Shown: positions 1 to 12,945, numbered from the stretch's first letter. The stretch: 64,000 nt of DNA from Jimgerdemannia flammicorona (GCA_003990745.1 RBNI01000001.1:27367-91366); one strand, 5' to 3'. Numbers and translations are program-made. Notes: generated from the sequence alone by a model not told the origin.

Positions 1-2035
1 TCTTCTTCTTCTTTGATTGCTTATAGCTAGTCATCTTAACTCTATAATTCTTGCCTTGGTAGTCAAACTTGAGTACTTATTGATCAATATCAATGATTGC
101 ATTCATTTCCTTCATTTAGTTGGTACTAAGAATTATGTCATTGGTGATAGCTTTGGTGACAATAGCTTTGGGGATGGAGAACTGAATGTGTCCCAGAGAA
201 ATAGTGATGTTTCATACTTCTCTAAGGGGTTGAGTTTGGGCTCCATCTGCTACTATGATACTGAGGTTGGATGGTCCATCAATGGGCCATTGGAGGGTGT
301 CCAGGAATTGTTTGGCAATGATATAGACAGCTGCTCTAATGTCTATGAGAATTTTCACCTTTTGTCCTCCAATGTCTCTATGTAGATAGGTACTGACATG
401 TCTTTCAGCTGTTGGACAGAGATGGAAACTGGTTCTTGCTGTGGGATTGGAACTTGGCCAGTGCTAGACCTGGTGGTTCTCAGTAGTTTGTTTCAGACTC
501 CAGCTGGTATCAGTTGCAGGAACTGTAGAAGGGGAACCTCCATTTTTGCTTCTTGAATCTTCTGCCAGGCTTCATTGTAGATGTCTCTGGGCATGGTCTT
601 TGGGGTATACTTCTTCTTGGGCTTTGGTGCAGCAGGTTCCCATTCTTCTTGTTCCATTTCTTCATCTTCTGATGGCAGCTCATTTGTCTTAGGGACAAAA
701 GGTGAAGGAGTCCGGAGAGGTGTTTCTACTTGTTCCTCCTCATGTTTTTCATCTTCTTCTTGGATGATTCTTCTGCTGATATTTCTGGATGGCCTTCCTA
801 CAGATCTCTTCCTTTTCTCTGCTGGGAAGACTGTTTTTCAAATAATAACTTTGGTAGGATATAAGTCCAGATTGCTGTAGTCTTCACTATTACTTGTCTC
901 CTCAAAATCTTCAACAGGGTGGGCTTTAGTCTTCTTATACTGAGTGTCACTTCTTCAGTTTTATGGTTCTGAATCCCTTTGGTCACTTCTTTTGTTGTCA
1001 CATTCAGTAGCATAGTGTCTGAATTGTCCACAGTAGAAGTATTGGACTTGGGCTCTGTCTTGGACAGAGTATCTTCTTTCTTCTTACTGATGATTCCTGT
1101 TATCTCTTAGTGGATAACCTTGGCTTCTCTGTAGTGGGTATCCTCTGTTGTCTTGGTAGCTCCAATTTTTGTGTGTGGTGAGTTTTTCAATCTGTCCAAC
1201 CAATCAGTCCAATTTGGAGCTGAGGTCTTGGATTTCACTTCTGTCCTTCTTTCCTTCTTTTGCTGGCCTTCTTTCCTCAGATCTTTCTTATTCTTGAAGA
1301 AGTTATTGCAGGGCTTTGACCAGGATATCTTCTTTATCTTCTTTCTTGTTATGATCACTCCAGGTAGTTTCTTGTCTGGCATCGAAGAATCCTTGGGCTG
1401 CATCTACCTGCTCTTCAGACCTTCTGATATCTAGGGTGTGGACATACTAGGTAATATTTGGGGGAATTCCATTCATGAAGGTCATTGGACCTATGATGTT
1501 CTGGTTAGTGGCATTGAACCCGGCAGCATGCATTCTCTTCTGGATTCTTGTAAAGAAGGCTCTGGGTGATTCTCCAAGATTTATCTTCATCCCTATGATG
1601 GATTCTTGAGCCTTGTGGCAGGTTTTGTTTCCTGCATACTTTTCAATGAGCTAGTGGACCATGGCCACATATTCTAGCTCATAAGACATTGCTGCTTATA
1701 TCTGTCTTACCAATTCTGAATCAGAGTTATCTGCTGTTTAGTGGAAAATTCCTCTGGCTGGTTCTCTGAGCTGAGCCTTGTAGATGGCAATTTTTCTTTC
1801 ATCTGAGAGATTCCTCAGGGCTGCAATTTCTTCAATTCCATCAAGGAATTCTCTGGGGTCTTCCTCTGGGTATCTTGCAAAGATTGGCAATGAGGTGACC
1901 ATTTTATTATCACTTTCTTCTGATTCTGGTTTGGGTCTGGATTCTGATTCTGATTCACTTTCTGAGCTATCACTAGAGATGGGGGGTGCTTGGGTATCCT
2001 GAGGATAGTGTTCTGGACCTTAGATAAAGTGGAAT
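1..2035 (-). pseudogene. Decayed gag and protease of element A1
   Basis: Read leftward, this is a Ser/Glu-rich gag N-terminus, a gag core with the motif PREFLDGIE (about 1860-1830), a Lys-rich segment (about 1400-1110), and then an aspartic protease near 350-300. The protease active-site triad that reads IDTGAA in the copy at 18.39 kb reads IDIRAA here, so the catalytic motif itself is destroyed. Several frames and stops interrupt the ORF. The retropepsin would normally cut the Gag-Pol polyprotein inside virus-like particles. Confidence 0.7.
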
Positions 2036-2462
2036 GAGCCTAGGTATTCTTGTAGAAGCTATTTCCAATTCTGCAAGGACTTGTAGTAAAGATTCTATTG
2101 GTGAGATTGATGGGACTGGTATGGAGTATCTGGCTGTAAGATCTCGGGCTTGTGTAATAAGATCTTCCAGTTCTTGTGCAAGTTCTTCAAAATCTCCAGC
2201 AGGGCCACCGATGTTGTCTGGTTGATCTGATTGGAGATTTCAGACTGTACTACCTTCTAGTTCTGGTTGGGATCTTTCTGATGCTGGGTAGTTAGTAAGT
2301 CTTGATGTAATTACTTCTCTTCCTGTCCAGATGCTGGTGATAACTGGTTCTCCTGTAGTAGCAGAGATTGGTGTTGTATCAAATGTATCCAGTTTGACTG
2401 TGGGTTCTTGTAAGCTGAAAAGTCACATTGATTTTAAAAATCTTCCCAGTTGAGCCCCCAAA

Positions 2463-3852
2463 TATAATGTGCCTGGCTCATTGGAGGCAAATTACAAGGT
2501 TGGGAGTTGATGTAGTTTGGCTTGAGCTCTCAGTTACTTTGTCAAAAAGCAATAAAATGTTCTAATTCCTGAGGTCCTTGATGTTTAGTGGTATAATAGT
2601 CAAAACTGGATATCTACAAGCAGTTTCCTTATTTGGATGGTTCTCTGAGTGTAGCAGTAATTTGTATATCTTTTCTTTCTTGGGTCAACTGGGAATTGGT
2701 AGAATTTCATATATAGTATGATGATCTCTGTGTGTGATGGTCTGATGATTTTAGTAGTTCTCTTTCTTGAGTAGTGATCTCTGATTTCTGCATAATGATC
2801 TCTGTGTAGCATGAATGGGTTCCTTATATAGTACAATCTGGCAATCTGGCAGATAACTCAATTTGGTGTGGATTCTCCTAAATTGGTGGGGTTCTTGAAT
2901 GTCACTGGGAATTGTACTGGTGGCAGATGACTTGATAACTCAGGCTCACTGGGAACAAATAACTCAGATGTCATGGATAATTCAGATAACTTAGATGTTG
3001 TGGATTCTTCCTGAATCAGTGGCTTCAACTGGGAATGTGGATAACTTGAAAATGGTGGATGATGCAGATTCTCCTGAATCAGCAGGCTTCTGGGAAATAA
3101 CTCAGATGGCACAGATTCTTCCTGAATTAGTGGGCTCTTCTGGGAATACGATGGTGTGGATTCTTCCTGAATCAGTGACTTCAACTGGAAAATGTACTGG
3201 TGGCTTCTTGGAAAGGGTCTCTTGGCAAAGTTGCATCAAAGACTGGCTTTGTTTGTGTGAATAGATCACTGTGAAGTTGCATCAGAAACTGGCTTGAGCA
3301 AGGCAGCTTTCTCTTAGGCAGAAATCTTCAGAAGGTGGTGAAGTTCTTTACTCAAACTTAGGTGGCAAACTCAAATTCTTCAGGCTTAGTCTGGTAAGCA
3401 TACCAAAAGCACAGCTTATTCTTTAAGCAGCAGGTTTCTCTTCAAAAGGTAGTGAAGTTCTTCCTTGAACTTGGTGGCAAATCTTCAGCTTTGTATTGGA
3501 AAGTAGACCAGAGTGGAAAGGGGACCAATGCTCAATTTTTAGAGACTTCTTTAATATTTATATTTCAGACTGAGGTTTATTCACTCTTATCTCTGAGGTA
3601 ATTTATACAAGTTGGTTGCTATTTAGTTACTATGTATATAACTAACTATAGATTTACTACTTATAGTAAGTTGTACAGGTCTAGCACAAGTGTGCAGGTC
3701 TGGTACAGGTGTGCAGGTCCTGCACAGATATACCTTATCTGGTAGTCTGGCTATTTATACAGTTTCTGCAGCAATGGTTGCTGGTTACTATACTATATAT
3801 TTATGTCATCTGGCTAAGTTATAATTTGGGCAGTATGTTCTGATTTATCACA
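2463..3852 (-). repeat. 5' LTR of element A1
   Basis: A 1390-bp LTR whose plus-strand right end reads TTTATCACA, a decayed form of the family end TTTGTCACA; the inner end is next to TGAGCCCCCAAA, the primer-binding region shared with the other copies. The segment ATACCTTATCTGGTAGTCTGGCTATTTATACAG-like (about 3729-3763), shared by all family LTRs, contains a TATA-like stretch. Confidence 0.8.
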
Positions 3853-4276
3853 GTACTAAGAGAAATAACTATACTATAACTCCATGCTCACTGTATCTCC
3901 AACTATGTCTAAGTTCTGTTTAGCTGCTAGTTCATTCTCTACCTTCTGCTGAGCATCCAGGACTGCTAGTATCTTTAGACAGTTCTTACTATTCTGCTCT
4001 TCTATTGATATCTAATACTCCTTATGTACTATCTGCTATTTCACTAATCCTTTTCTCAGCCCTCACAGATATACTATATGCTCATCCACAATATCTAATA
4101 AAGTAGCCTTCTGATGCTTATCAATCTCATACTTCTTTGCCTTTAGCAGAGCTACCATTAGCTCATCCTGCAACCTGTGTACCATCTTCTCTCTCCTCAA
4201 GACATTCCTTCAGTATATCTTACTGATTATTCTGAAGTCAACCCTCCCCCAACTCATTGGCCATCATATTGGTGAG
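3853..4276 (-). pseudogene. Decayed coding fragment, coiled-coil-like, unknown
   Basis: Between element A1 and element C the minus strand can be read as a nearly continuous, charged helical peptide (motifs such as KYEIDKHQKATLLDIVDEH and LAVLDAQQKVENELAAKQ) interrupted by a few TAG/TGA stops. The heptad-like pattern suggests a coiled coil, perhaps the C-terminal part of a transposon-encoded protein. I do not recognise the family, and no start or complete frame is present. Confidence 0.35.
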
Positions 4277-5991
4277 TGTAAGCACACAATCTCCAAGCCA
4301 CTGAAATTACATATTACTCTCAGAACAAATCCAGAAATCACATATAAGGTTATAAAGCTAAGTTAAACTAAAGTCACAGAACACAAAGCTGAGTCAACTC
4401 AAAGTCATGGAATATAAGATTTATATAAACAGAGTCTTACCAATTAAGATTAAAAGTATATATACTGAAAATACAGGTATATTGAAATAGAGAACTACAA
4501 CAAATCAAACAAATAACTATAACTTTTGAATATATATACAGATATGACCACTAATATTTACAATTACATCTATACCGATATTTAGAATACTATTGTCAAC
4601 TGAGCTACATCTCCTCTGCCCCTCATGAATATCCATAGCCTAGCACCTCTCTACTTTGTAGAAGTCTAATAGAATACCCTGAACATGCTCAGTGAAGTTT
4701 ATCAAATCAGACAAATCTCAAGCTACTACTAGATCAATTACCTTCTAGAAGATATGATTAAACACTACTATGATATAGATATTACCCAGATATTTCAACA
4801 CTAGAAACTCATCACCTATAAATACTGAGAACTCTTCTATAAGTACAGCACCTTTATTTCTCACCTCTGAGTTACTACTACTAAAATGGCTATCATTCTA
4901 TCCTATAGCCAAATCAATGATATGATACAAGAACTCAACCACAAGTATATTGAGTATGTTCAAACTACAGACAAAACCTTCCTACACTCTGATGACTATA
5001 TTCTGCAAATGTCCCAAGTTGAATATGCCATAAAGGACATCTATGATATAATCTAGTTTGATAATGATAAAGCAGAAGACAATGACCCCTCTGATATTGA
5101 TATAACCTCCAGCCAAGGATCTCTGCCAGCTCTGATCACTCTACCAACCTTGCTGATGAACTTACAACAGTTCATAACTATCTATGAGACCTATTGGAAT
5201 AATAACCACTGGTATAAATACCAACCTGCATTCATACCTAATTACTTTAACTATAATAAAGAGACTGGAGAACACAATCTATATCTCTAGATAACTCTTG
5301 AGATTGAACTGACAACCCTACCTCCTGAGTATGAACAAGAAGAACCACAGCTGCCAGCTTACTACAATCTGGTAACTTATAGTACTATTATCTATAGAAG
5401 GTATGCAGACAGTGAATTCAATAAAAGCAAAGATGATATACTCCTTCTCTGCCTACTGATACCCTACCCAATATATAAGATAGATGATGTCATCTTATAG
5501 AATAGTAATATGGTCCCAATCTATTACTATATAAATAAATAGAGAAACATCATCCAAGAATTCCTCTTTCTAGATAACTACTTCATCAGAGATAATATCA
5601 TTGATAGTGATCTCATCAAAGACTACCCAGATAGTATCCAAATCTATAGATAGCTTAGCTATTACTAGTATAGTTAGATTAGCCTTGTATAATATGACTG
5701 CATACTGACTCAGCAGTTAGACAATCTCTAGACATATTAGTTCACACTTATACTATGTGACTACATTCTGACTCAGCAAGGCACTAAGTACTTCATTCAC
5801 ATTTAGTATATTTCAGATAGCCTCCTATTAGTATAAATACCCCCTCCCTCAGACTGCAGAAACTCAGACTCAAATAGACAAAAACAACTCCTGAACACTT
5901 CCCTATAATATCTCTTTACACAACTACTTCCAGTATAGCAATATCATAAATAACAAATAAAACCCACAAACTACTCTTAAGTAAATCTACA
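4277..5991 (+). repeat. Long 5' LTR of element C, about 1.7 kb
   Basis: Begins TGTAAGCACACAAT, matching TGTAAGTATACAAC at 39222 directly after a polypurine tract, which defines the LTR start. Similarity with the right copy resumes at about 5370 and runs to about 5860, around a TATA-like box (TAGTATAAATACC, about 5828-5840). The inner end is set at the TACA near 5991 by inference only. It is unusually long and contains an ORF-like region described separately. Confidence 0.6.
4886..5656 (+). pseudogene. ORF-like region inside the LTR of element C, unknown function
   Basis: One frame starting at an ATG stays readable for about 257 codons (MAIILSYSQINDMIQELNHK at the start, later YWNNNHWYKYQPAF and LPPEYEQEEPQLPAYYN), interrupted only by a few TAGs that look like mutated CAG codons. 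The frame continues through a stretch whose homologue survives in the right LTR. Composition is acidic and tyrosine-rich, and I do not recognise a family. It may be a gag-like or accessory ORF carried in the LTR, or a gene fragment captured by it. Confidence 0.4.
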
Positions 5992-6859
5992 CCTCATTAG
6001 ATCCTACTCCTAACTATATCATGAAATTTCCTAATTAGGTATTATCTATAGTAATATGTTAATTCAACTAAGCTGGTCTTAGTTTCTTGAACTTCCTGAA
6101 ATATAGAAAATCCTGAATATCTAAAATAAGTCTAAAAAAGGACTTTGGTTGAGATGTCAATCTAATCTTGAAATCAATAAGTATAGAGGACATATTTCAT
6201 AAAATTGATCTTGACCTTAAAGAAAACAGTTATCCAAAATATCCAGAACTTCTAAAAAACTCTTTCAGAACTACATAATGGTACTCTAACAAAATAACCC
6301 TCTTATAACTTAGTAGTAGTAGTTTATAATCTAATTCTACTTTAAGATACTTTCTCTCTCTACTATAAACCTCTATGAGAAATTTCTATAAGTTGATATA
6401 AAGCCCAACCTCTGAACTAGAATTCATTCCAAACTATCTGACAATCTAGAGAGAATTGAACTTAATATATAAGAACAATTTAACCTCCATACCTGCAACA
6501 AGTGAGATAGACTTCATCTATAAAAAAAAGTACTCCAATTAAATCAGCAAATAGGCAAAACTCTATATACTGAACTCCTTGCTCTATACCCTATAAGTCA
6601 AGATGAAGAAGGTCTTATAGAAGCCTTTTTTATTCTTCTCAATAAGAGTTTTGTTAGCTCTACAAACCCGAGTGACCTAGAATAACCAGCAGCCATCTTT
6701 CTAGCCTTAGTTTCTCACAAAATCTGAGTCTCTATAGCCAAGTAGCTCAACTCTATACCAGGACCAAGACTGCCTTATACTATCAATTTCAGAACTGTAA
6801 GGCCTGCTATATTCTTAAAGAAGGAGCTAGGGAAACTCTTCATCAATAGCCTGACTCTG
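5992..6859 (+). other. Leader or 5' internal region of element C, no clear gene
   Basis: AT-rich sequence between the LTR and the insertion point of element B. No frame stays open for more than a few dozen codons, and no primer-binding site could be identified with confidence. The text GCCTGACTCTG before B and CTCAGAGTCAGAAG after it suggest that the sequence was continuous before B inserted. Confidence 0.4.
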
Positions 6860-7323
6860 TATAACAATTTCACAGTCATATTTAGTCTTAGTACATTTTC
6901 ACATCTTTTAGTTAGTCTTTTCTTATCATTTCTTGAATATTCTACTATGTTCTGTCACCTTCTACTTGCTTAGAAACCTTCTCTTGGTGCCCAGACACTA
7001 CTAGAACATTTTTGTCTTTTCTTGGTATCAAGCATCTTGTCTTAGCTAGTTATGGAACCTTTTGGAACATTGTAGAATAGTATTAATCAGCTTTGCTAAG
7101 AAGCTATTTCTTGGCATTTCTCTTTCTTTCCAAGATCCTTCCAGATCTTTCTTTCAGATCATATATAAATATCCTTGTTCTCTATCTAAATAAAGCTCAG
7201 AATATTTTCTCCCAGAAATCCTTCAAGAATACTTGAACCTTTAAGTATCTCTTTGAACTACTTTAGGCCAACCAGAACTTCCAGATTTAGCTGCTTCCTC
7301 TTAAAGAAACTAGAACCATTACA
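6860..7323 (+). repeat. 5' LTR of element B
   Basis: A 464-bp LTR starting TATAACAATTTCACAG (presumably from TGTAACA) and ending TTACA. It is nearly identical to 32827-33290 and equal in length. It contains the TATA-like string ATATATAAATATCC (about 7168-7181) and AATAAAGC (about 7190), suitable as promoter and polyadenylation signals. Confidence 0.88.
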
Positions 7324-7413
7324 CTTGGTAGCAGTGGTGTTGTTATATCTTGCCTTATTAAGAAACCTCACACGAATTCAGAAACCAGTCACAACTAGTC
7401 ACATGAACCCAAA

Positions 7414-8415
7414 ATGAGCTGTGAAGAGTCAGCCTACCAGCCAGACCCCTCTGCTACAAAAGAAGCAGGAGGATAGCAACTTGGTATAGAAGATATGATC
7501 AATGCTATGGCCCACTAAATTTAAGAACTTCAAATACAACTAGAACAGCAGAAAATACAAACTGTGGGTATATCACATCCTGCCATAGCATCAGTTAGTT
7601 TCAAGCCACTCAAGTCAGATACCTTTGACAGCCATCAAGGAGGACTATCTACAGATGCATGGACCTTCCAGTTGGACTAATACTTCAAACTCATAAGAAT
7701 GGAAGATAACATACAAGTCCAATTTGCCACCACACTTCTCTAAGGAAATGCAGCCATCTGATGGTACAATTATATTATGGTTACATTTGTACACTCATAT
7801 GTATAAATCAGAGATTAGAAAGCTTTCAAGAGAGCCCTTCACAAGCAGTTCAAGCCTGCTAATGACACCAAGCTAGCCAGGGACAAGCTTGTGAACATCA
7901 AGCAACTTAAGTCTGTGCAAAGCTACAATACATAATTCTTGTCAATCCTACTTGAGTTACCAGCGATATCTGAGGATGAAAAGATAGACTGCTATGTCTG
8001 AGGTCTAAAGGGAAACACATGAGTCAAGGTTGAGCTAGAAGAGCCCAAAACTCTTGATGAAGCTATAAGAATTGTCAATAGATTTAATATCATCACCTTT
8101 GACAACTGCTTCAAACCAGAATGTCATAAGAAGAACCACTTTGAGAGCTGCCATGGAAACCAACTGAGGACAGTTGGCCCAGCACCAATGGACTTAGACA
8201 CTATGAACAAAAAGAACACTAAGCTCACCCCTGAAGAAAAGGACTATCTGAAGAAATCTAGAGCCTGTTTCTTCTGTCACCAAACAGGACACATTGCAAC
8301 CAAATATCCTAGGAAGACTAGCAAACCCTCAAGACCAGTTACCATATTGTCCAAGGACACACCTGCAATCCCACCACCAGTCAACTTGAGCTTAAGATCA
8401 AGAAGCTTCATCTGA
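7414..8415 (+). pseudogene. gag of element B with zinc knuckle
   Basis: From the ATG at 7414 the frame runs to 8415 with about nine in-frame stops, most explained by CAG/CAA or CGA changes. The middle carries the retrotransposon gag core (DAWTFQLD, then FKRALHKQFKPAND and LEEPKTLDEAIRIVNRF). The C-terminal CCHC nucleocapsid motif reads CFFCHQTGHIATKY, where the last cysteine has become tyrosine. A stop-free 75-codon piece covers 8188-8415. Gag would form the particle and bind the RNA. Confidence 0.78.
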
Positions 8416-8419
8416 AGGA

Positions 8420-11322
8420 AATAGAAGAAGCCATTGGTCTTGACCTACACTCAGTCAAACAAGTCACTATTCCAGTCAAGGGGCATACTCTGGTGCTACT
8501 GGAATTGCAGTTCAATACCCTGAAAGACATTATGCTAGAATTGCACTACAATCAGGACTCAGTATCAAACATCATTTGGATGTAGGCACTGGTGTCATTG
8601 ATCCAGACTTTTGAGGACAAGTTCAAGTCTTGCTTGTCAACCAGAAGGATCAAGACTACACAGTTAAAGAAGGAGACTGAGTTGCACAAATGATCCTAGA
8701 AAAAGCCAGTCAACTCAAAATTATAGAAGTCCAAGAACTCCCTGAAACTAAATGAGATCAAAAGGGTTTTGGCAGCACTAATCAAGCAGCAAGTCTTAGT
8801 GAAAATTGAGCTCAAGCTATGCTCATTTTCAAAGGTCTAGTCAAAGGGAAAGAAGTTCAAGTACTCATAGACAGTGGAGCTGCAGGGAACTTCATCAATT
8901 AGAATCTCATCAAAAGCCTCAAGATCCTCACCAAGCCTGCACTCAAGAACAATAGTATAGTTACTGCAGATGGTACTCTGTACCCCATTGAGTCAATTGC
9001 TACCAAACTGCCCATCAAGATCCAGAAATATTGGGAATGAGTAGACTTCGAGGTTGCACTACTAAGAGATTATAACCTGATCTTAGGAAAACCCTGGCTT
9101 ACAAAATACAACTCAGATATTAATTGGTACAAGAACAAAGTTACCTTACTTCAAGATGGAGCCAACATTACAATCAAGACAGACAAGACTACAAGCAAGA
9201 CCCAGATTGCAACACTGTCAGCTATATAGTACAAGAAAGCACTCAAGAAGGCAATATATATCTTCATTGTAATGATCCACCCTAAGAAACAAGACAAGAG
9301 ACTATCAGTCAATAAAAGCATCAAGCTACTGCTAGAAGAATTCAAGGATGTCTTTCCAGACAAGCTACCTAGTCTACCACCTATATGAGAAGTTGATTAT
9401 GAAATTGAACTGACCCCAGGAGCTATATTACCCAAGAAACACATGTACTATATGTCACCACTCAAAATTGAAGCAGGAACTAGAAGAACTACTTATATGA
9501 GAAGCCATCCAGCCAAGCAAATCTCCTTATGGCTCACCAGTCTTATTCATCAAGAAGAAGGATGGTACCCTGTAAATGTATATAGACTATTGTACACTCA
9601 ACAAACTCACTGTCAAGAACTACTATCTGCTACCCTTGATTGATCAAATCTTTGATGCTCTCAAGAATGCCAAGTACTTCACCAAGTTAGACCTCATCTC
9701 AGGATACCACCAGATTTGAATTAAGTCAGAAGACATTCCCAAAACTGTGTTCATGACCCCCTTTGGACTCTATGAATTTCTGGTCTTAGCATTTGATCTC
9801 ACCAATATACTCATCACATTCCAGACTCTGATGAACAAGATATTCAAGGACCAACTATTAATTTTCCTGTTGATATATCTTGATGACATCCTGATCTTTA
9901 GTGCAACTAAAGAAGAATACCTCAAACATATTTGAATAGTCCTGGAGATCCTGCAAAAATACAAGCTTTATGCTAAGCTCAAGAAGTGTGAATTCTTCAA
10001 GGAACAAGTCTAATACCTTGGCCACATTGTCTCTGTACAAGGAATTCAAGTAGACCCATACAAGATAGAAGTAATTGAAGAATGGCCCATTCCATCAAAC
10101 CTCACAGAACTCTGATCCTTCCTTGGTCTAGCTGGCTATTACCACTGCTTTGTCAGAAACTTCTCTGGCATTACTGAGCCACTGACTAATCTCATGAGAA
10201 AGGCCCCACACTCAGACCACTATGTACCCTATACCTGGGACCTCTTCTGTCAACAAGTCTTTCAAGAACTCAAGAACTGCCTGATCCATGCTCCAGTCCT
10301 GCATAATGCAGATCAAGGCCTAAAATTCATAGTCACTACTGATGCATCAAATTTTGCCATTGGAGCAGTCCTGTCACAAGATGATGGCAAAGAACATCAC
10401 TCTATTGCTTTTGAGTCCTGTAAGCTGGCCCCAGCTGAACAAAAGCTAGCTACACATAAGAAGGAACTACTTGCAATAATATATGCACTAGACCACTGGT
10501 GATGTTATCTAGAAGGTGTTGAGTTTGATGTCATTACTGATCATCAATCTCTCAAGTACATCAACACCCAATCTACTCTGTCATATCTATAAGTCAAGTG
10601 GAGCCTCAAGCTTCAAACCTTCAATCTGATGATCATCTACAAGTCTGGCAAGACACTTATAGTACCAGATGCCTTATCAAGACACCTAGACCTCACCACA
10701 ATCATACAAGTTATCTTGGCATCAGAATTCCTAGACCAAATCAGGTAAGCTTACAAAGAAGATATAGTTGCCACTAGAGTTTTCTTAAATAAACTCAAGG
10801 ATACATATACTGTCAAGAACAATCTGATCTATTATCAAGACCAAGTCTACCTACCTGAAAACATGAACCTACACTATAAGATTTTGCAAGAACACTATGA
10901 CTTCCCTCTTGCTGGTCACCTGGAAATTGAGAAGACTGTCAAGAACATCCAACACCACTACTATTGACCAAACATGGTCAAGGAAATCAAGAACTATGTT
11001 GCTAGCTATGATCTATATTAGTACAATAAGTCTACCACCCAAGCACCTACTGGTTTGCTACAACCACTACCAATCTCTATCAAGAAGTTCGAGTAAGTCA
11101 CTATGGACTTTGTAACTCAACTACCACAAACTCAATCTGGTGCTGATGCTATCATTATATTCATTGACCACCTGACCAAGACTATGGTTGCTGAACCAAC
11201 CACTACCAATGCTACTGCACCCAAGATTGCAAGAATTTTCTTCAAGTCCATCTTCTATTACTATGATCTACCATGAGTAATTGTCAGCGATTATGACCCC
11301 AAGTTCACCAGTCACTTCTGGC
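8420..11322 (+). pseudogene. pol of element B, protease to integrase core, N-terminal part
   Basis: Protease: VLIDSGAAGNFIN at about 8860-8900. RT: finger and palm from about 9390, with FMTPFGLYEF, the catalytic YLDDILIF at about 9876-9900, and LGHIVS in the thumb. RNase H: VTTDASNFAIGAVLSQ (about 10333) and ITDHQSLKYI (about 10535). Integrase: the HHCC region near 10900-11030, MDFVTQLP (first catalytic Asp, about 11102) and IVSDYDPKFTSHFW (second Asp, about 11280-11322). The frame is interrupted by stops of the CAA-to-TAA or CGA-to-TGA kind. The integrase is cut in the sequence for SHFW by the hAT insertion and resumes at 31669. Confidence 0.85.
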
Positions 11323-11700
11323 TAGTGCTCTGTAAACCCAACCCAATTAACCCAAAACCTGACCCATAAAACAGCCAACCCAGAATTAGATGTCACCCAT
11401 CTTTAACTCAACCCAGAATTATATGTCACCCATCTTTAACCTGATCTGGAATTATACATCACCAGTCTTTAACCCAACCTAGAATTGTATATTACCTGTC
11501 TTTAACCTGATCTGGAAAGATACATTACCTATCTTTAACCTAACCCAAATTAAATATAACTCATCTTTAACTCAACCTGGAAATGTACATCACCTAACCC
11601 ATTATTTACCCTTAACCCAAACCTAAACCTGACCCCTGAACCCAATCCTGAACCCAACCCCTGAACCCAACCCTGAACCCAACCCTCTGAACTCTGCCCT
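11323..11700 (+). repeat. Left terminal inverted and subterminal repeats of the hAT element
   Basis: About 40-bp units of the type CACCCATCTTTAACCTGA plus a variable GGAATTATACAT-like spacer are repeated about five times after the TIR (11385-11600), followed by a short CCCTGAACCCAA-type array (about 11620-11700). The right end has the same units in reverse complement. Such subterminal repeats are typical transposase-binding regions of hAT elements. Confidence 0.8.
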
Positions 11701-11775
11701 GAAAAAATGATTTGGATAATATTCAGAGTAATTGAAGTAAAAAATATCTGAAGACCACTAAGAATCTAAATACAT

Positions 11776-12927
11776 TGTAATATACTGGCTCAATGGAGGC
11801 AAATTACAAGGTTGGGGATTGATGTAGTTTGGCTTGAGCCCTCAGTTACTTTGTTAAAAAGCAACAAAATGTTCTTGGTGTTTAGTGGTATAATAGTCAA
11901 GATCTGGATACTGTGCAAGTGGTTTCCTTTTTGAGACAGATTCTTGGGTATAGCAGCGATTTGTGTGTGTGTGAATGGGTTTCCTTCTTGGGTCGACTGA
12001 GAATTGGTAGAATTTTGTGTATAGCATGATGATCTCCAAAAGTATGTGATTTCTGCATGACAATCTCTGTGTAGTGCGATGATCTCTGCATGATGATTCT
12101 GTGTAATATGAGCAAATTCCTTATATGAGATGTTCTGATAATTTGGTGGATAACTTGATTTGGCTCACTGGAAATTGTATGGCATGGGTTCTTATTACTG
12201 GAAATAATATTGGTGGTGGATATCTCAATAACTCAGGCTCACTGAGAGTAACAAATGATTTTGGCAGCAGATAACTTGGAAATAGTAGATGATGTAGATT
12301 CTTCCTGAATTGGCAAACTTCTCAAAAATGGTGGCTTAACTGGGAATTAACTTGGATGATGTGGATTCTTCCTGAATCAGCAGCTTTAACTGGGAAACAG
12401 CAGCAAAGTTCTTCCTTGAACTTGGGCAGTAAGATCAGCTTTGTATCAGAAAGTAGATCAGAGTGGAAGAGAAGAGAACCAAGCTCACAACTTCTTAGCA
12501 GTGGCTCATTGGTAGATATATCTCCTAAGTATTGCAATCCTTTCTGGATCAAGTGGCTTTTGGCAGGTATTTCTCCTAAGTATACCAGACAATTGACTTT
12601 TGCTTTGGTTTGTATTCAACTTTCGGACTGAGGTTTATTCACTCTTGTCTCTGGGGTAATTTATACAAGTTGGTTGCTATCTGGTTGCTATGTGGCTAAC
12701 TATAGATTTGCTACTTATGGCAAGTTATGCAGGTCCAGTGTAAGTGTGCAGGTCCTGTACAGATGTGTAGGTCCTGTACAGATATACCTTATCTGGTAGT
12801 CTGGCTATTTATACAGTTTCCACAGCAATGGTTGCTGGTTACTATACTGTGTATTCACGTCATCTGGTTAATTATTCACATCATCTAGCTAAGGTATAAT
12901 TTGGGTGGTACATCTTGGTTTGTCACA
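11776..12927 (-). repeat. 3' LTR of element A2 (low-coordinate copy)
   Basis: Starts TGTAATATACTGGCTC and ends TTTGTCACA on the plus strand. Pairs with 20506-21638. Followed by TCAGCCCCCACT, the complement of the polypurine tract. Confidence 0.85.
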
Positions 12928-12945
12928 TCAGCCCCCACTAAAGGA
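12928..12945 (-). other. Polypurine tract of element A2
   Basis: Minus strand reads AGTGGGGGCTGA immediately before the LTR start TGTGACA. The same string is at 46978-46995 in element A3. It would prime plus-strand DNA synthesis. Confidence 0.7.

Larger units (their letters stand above)
1..3852 (-). mobile_element. Ty3/gypsy element A1, 5' part, cut by the window edge
   Basis: Minus-strand LTR retrotransposon whose 5' LTR lies at 2463-3852 and whose gag and protease run leftward off the window. It aligns by eye with copies at 11776-21638 and 45688-55977. The reading frame is broken by many stops, most of which look like CAG/CAA or CGA codons turned into TAG/TAA/TGA. The LTR resembles that of the 45.7-kb copy in carrying a segment (about 3210-3300) that is missing from both LTRs of the 11.8-kb copy, so at least two LTR subfamilies exist. 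No functional product is expected. Confidence 0.85.

Noticed and set aside
1153..1434. Plus-strand ORFs rich in Phe/Leu/Ser across 1-2 kb, 14-18 kb and 48-54 kb
   Set aside because: They are complements of family-A gag-pol. The minus strand carries the recognisable motifs.
11620..11700. Telomere-like CCCTGAACCC repeats
   Set aside because: They are part of the subterminal repeats of the hAT element, are irregular in length, and are not TTAGGG-type arrays.
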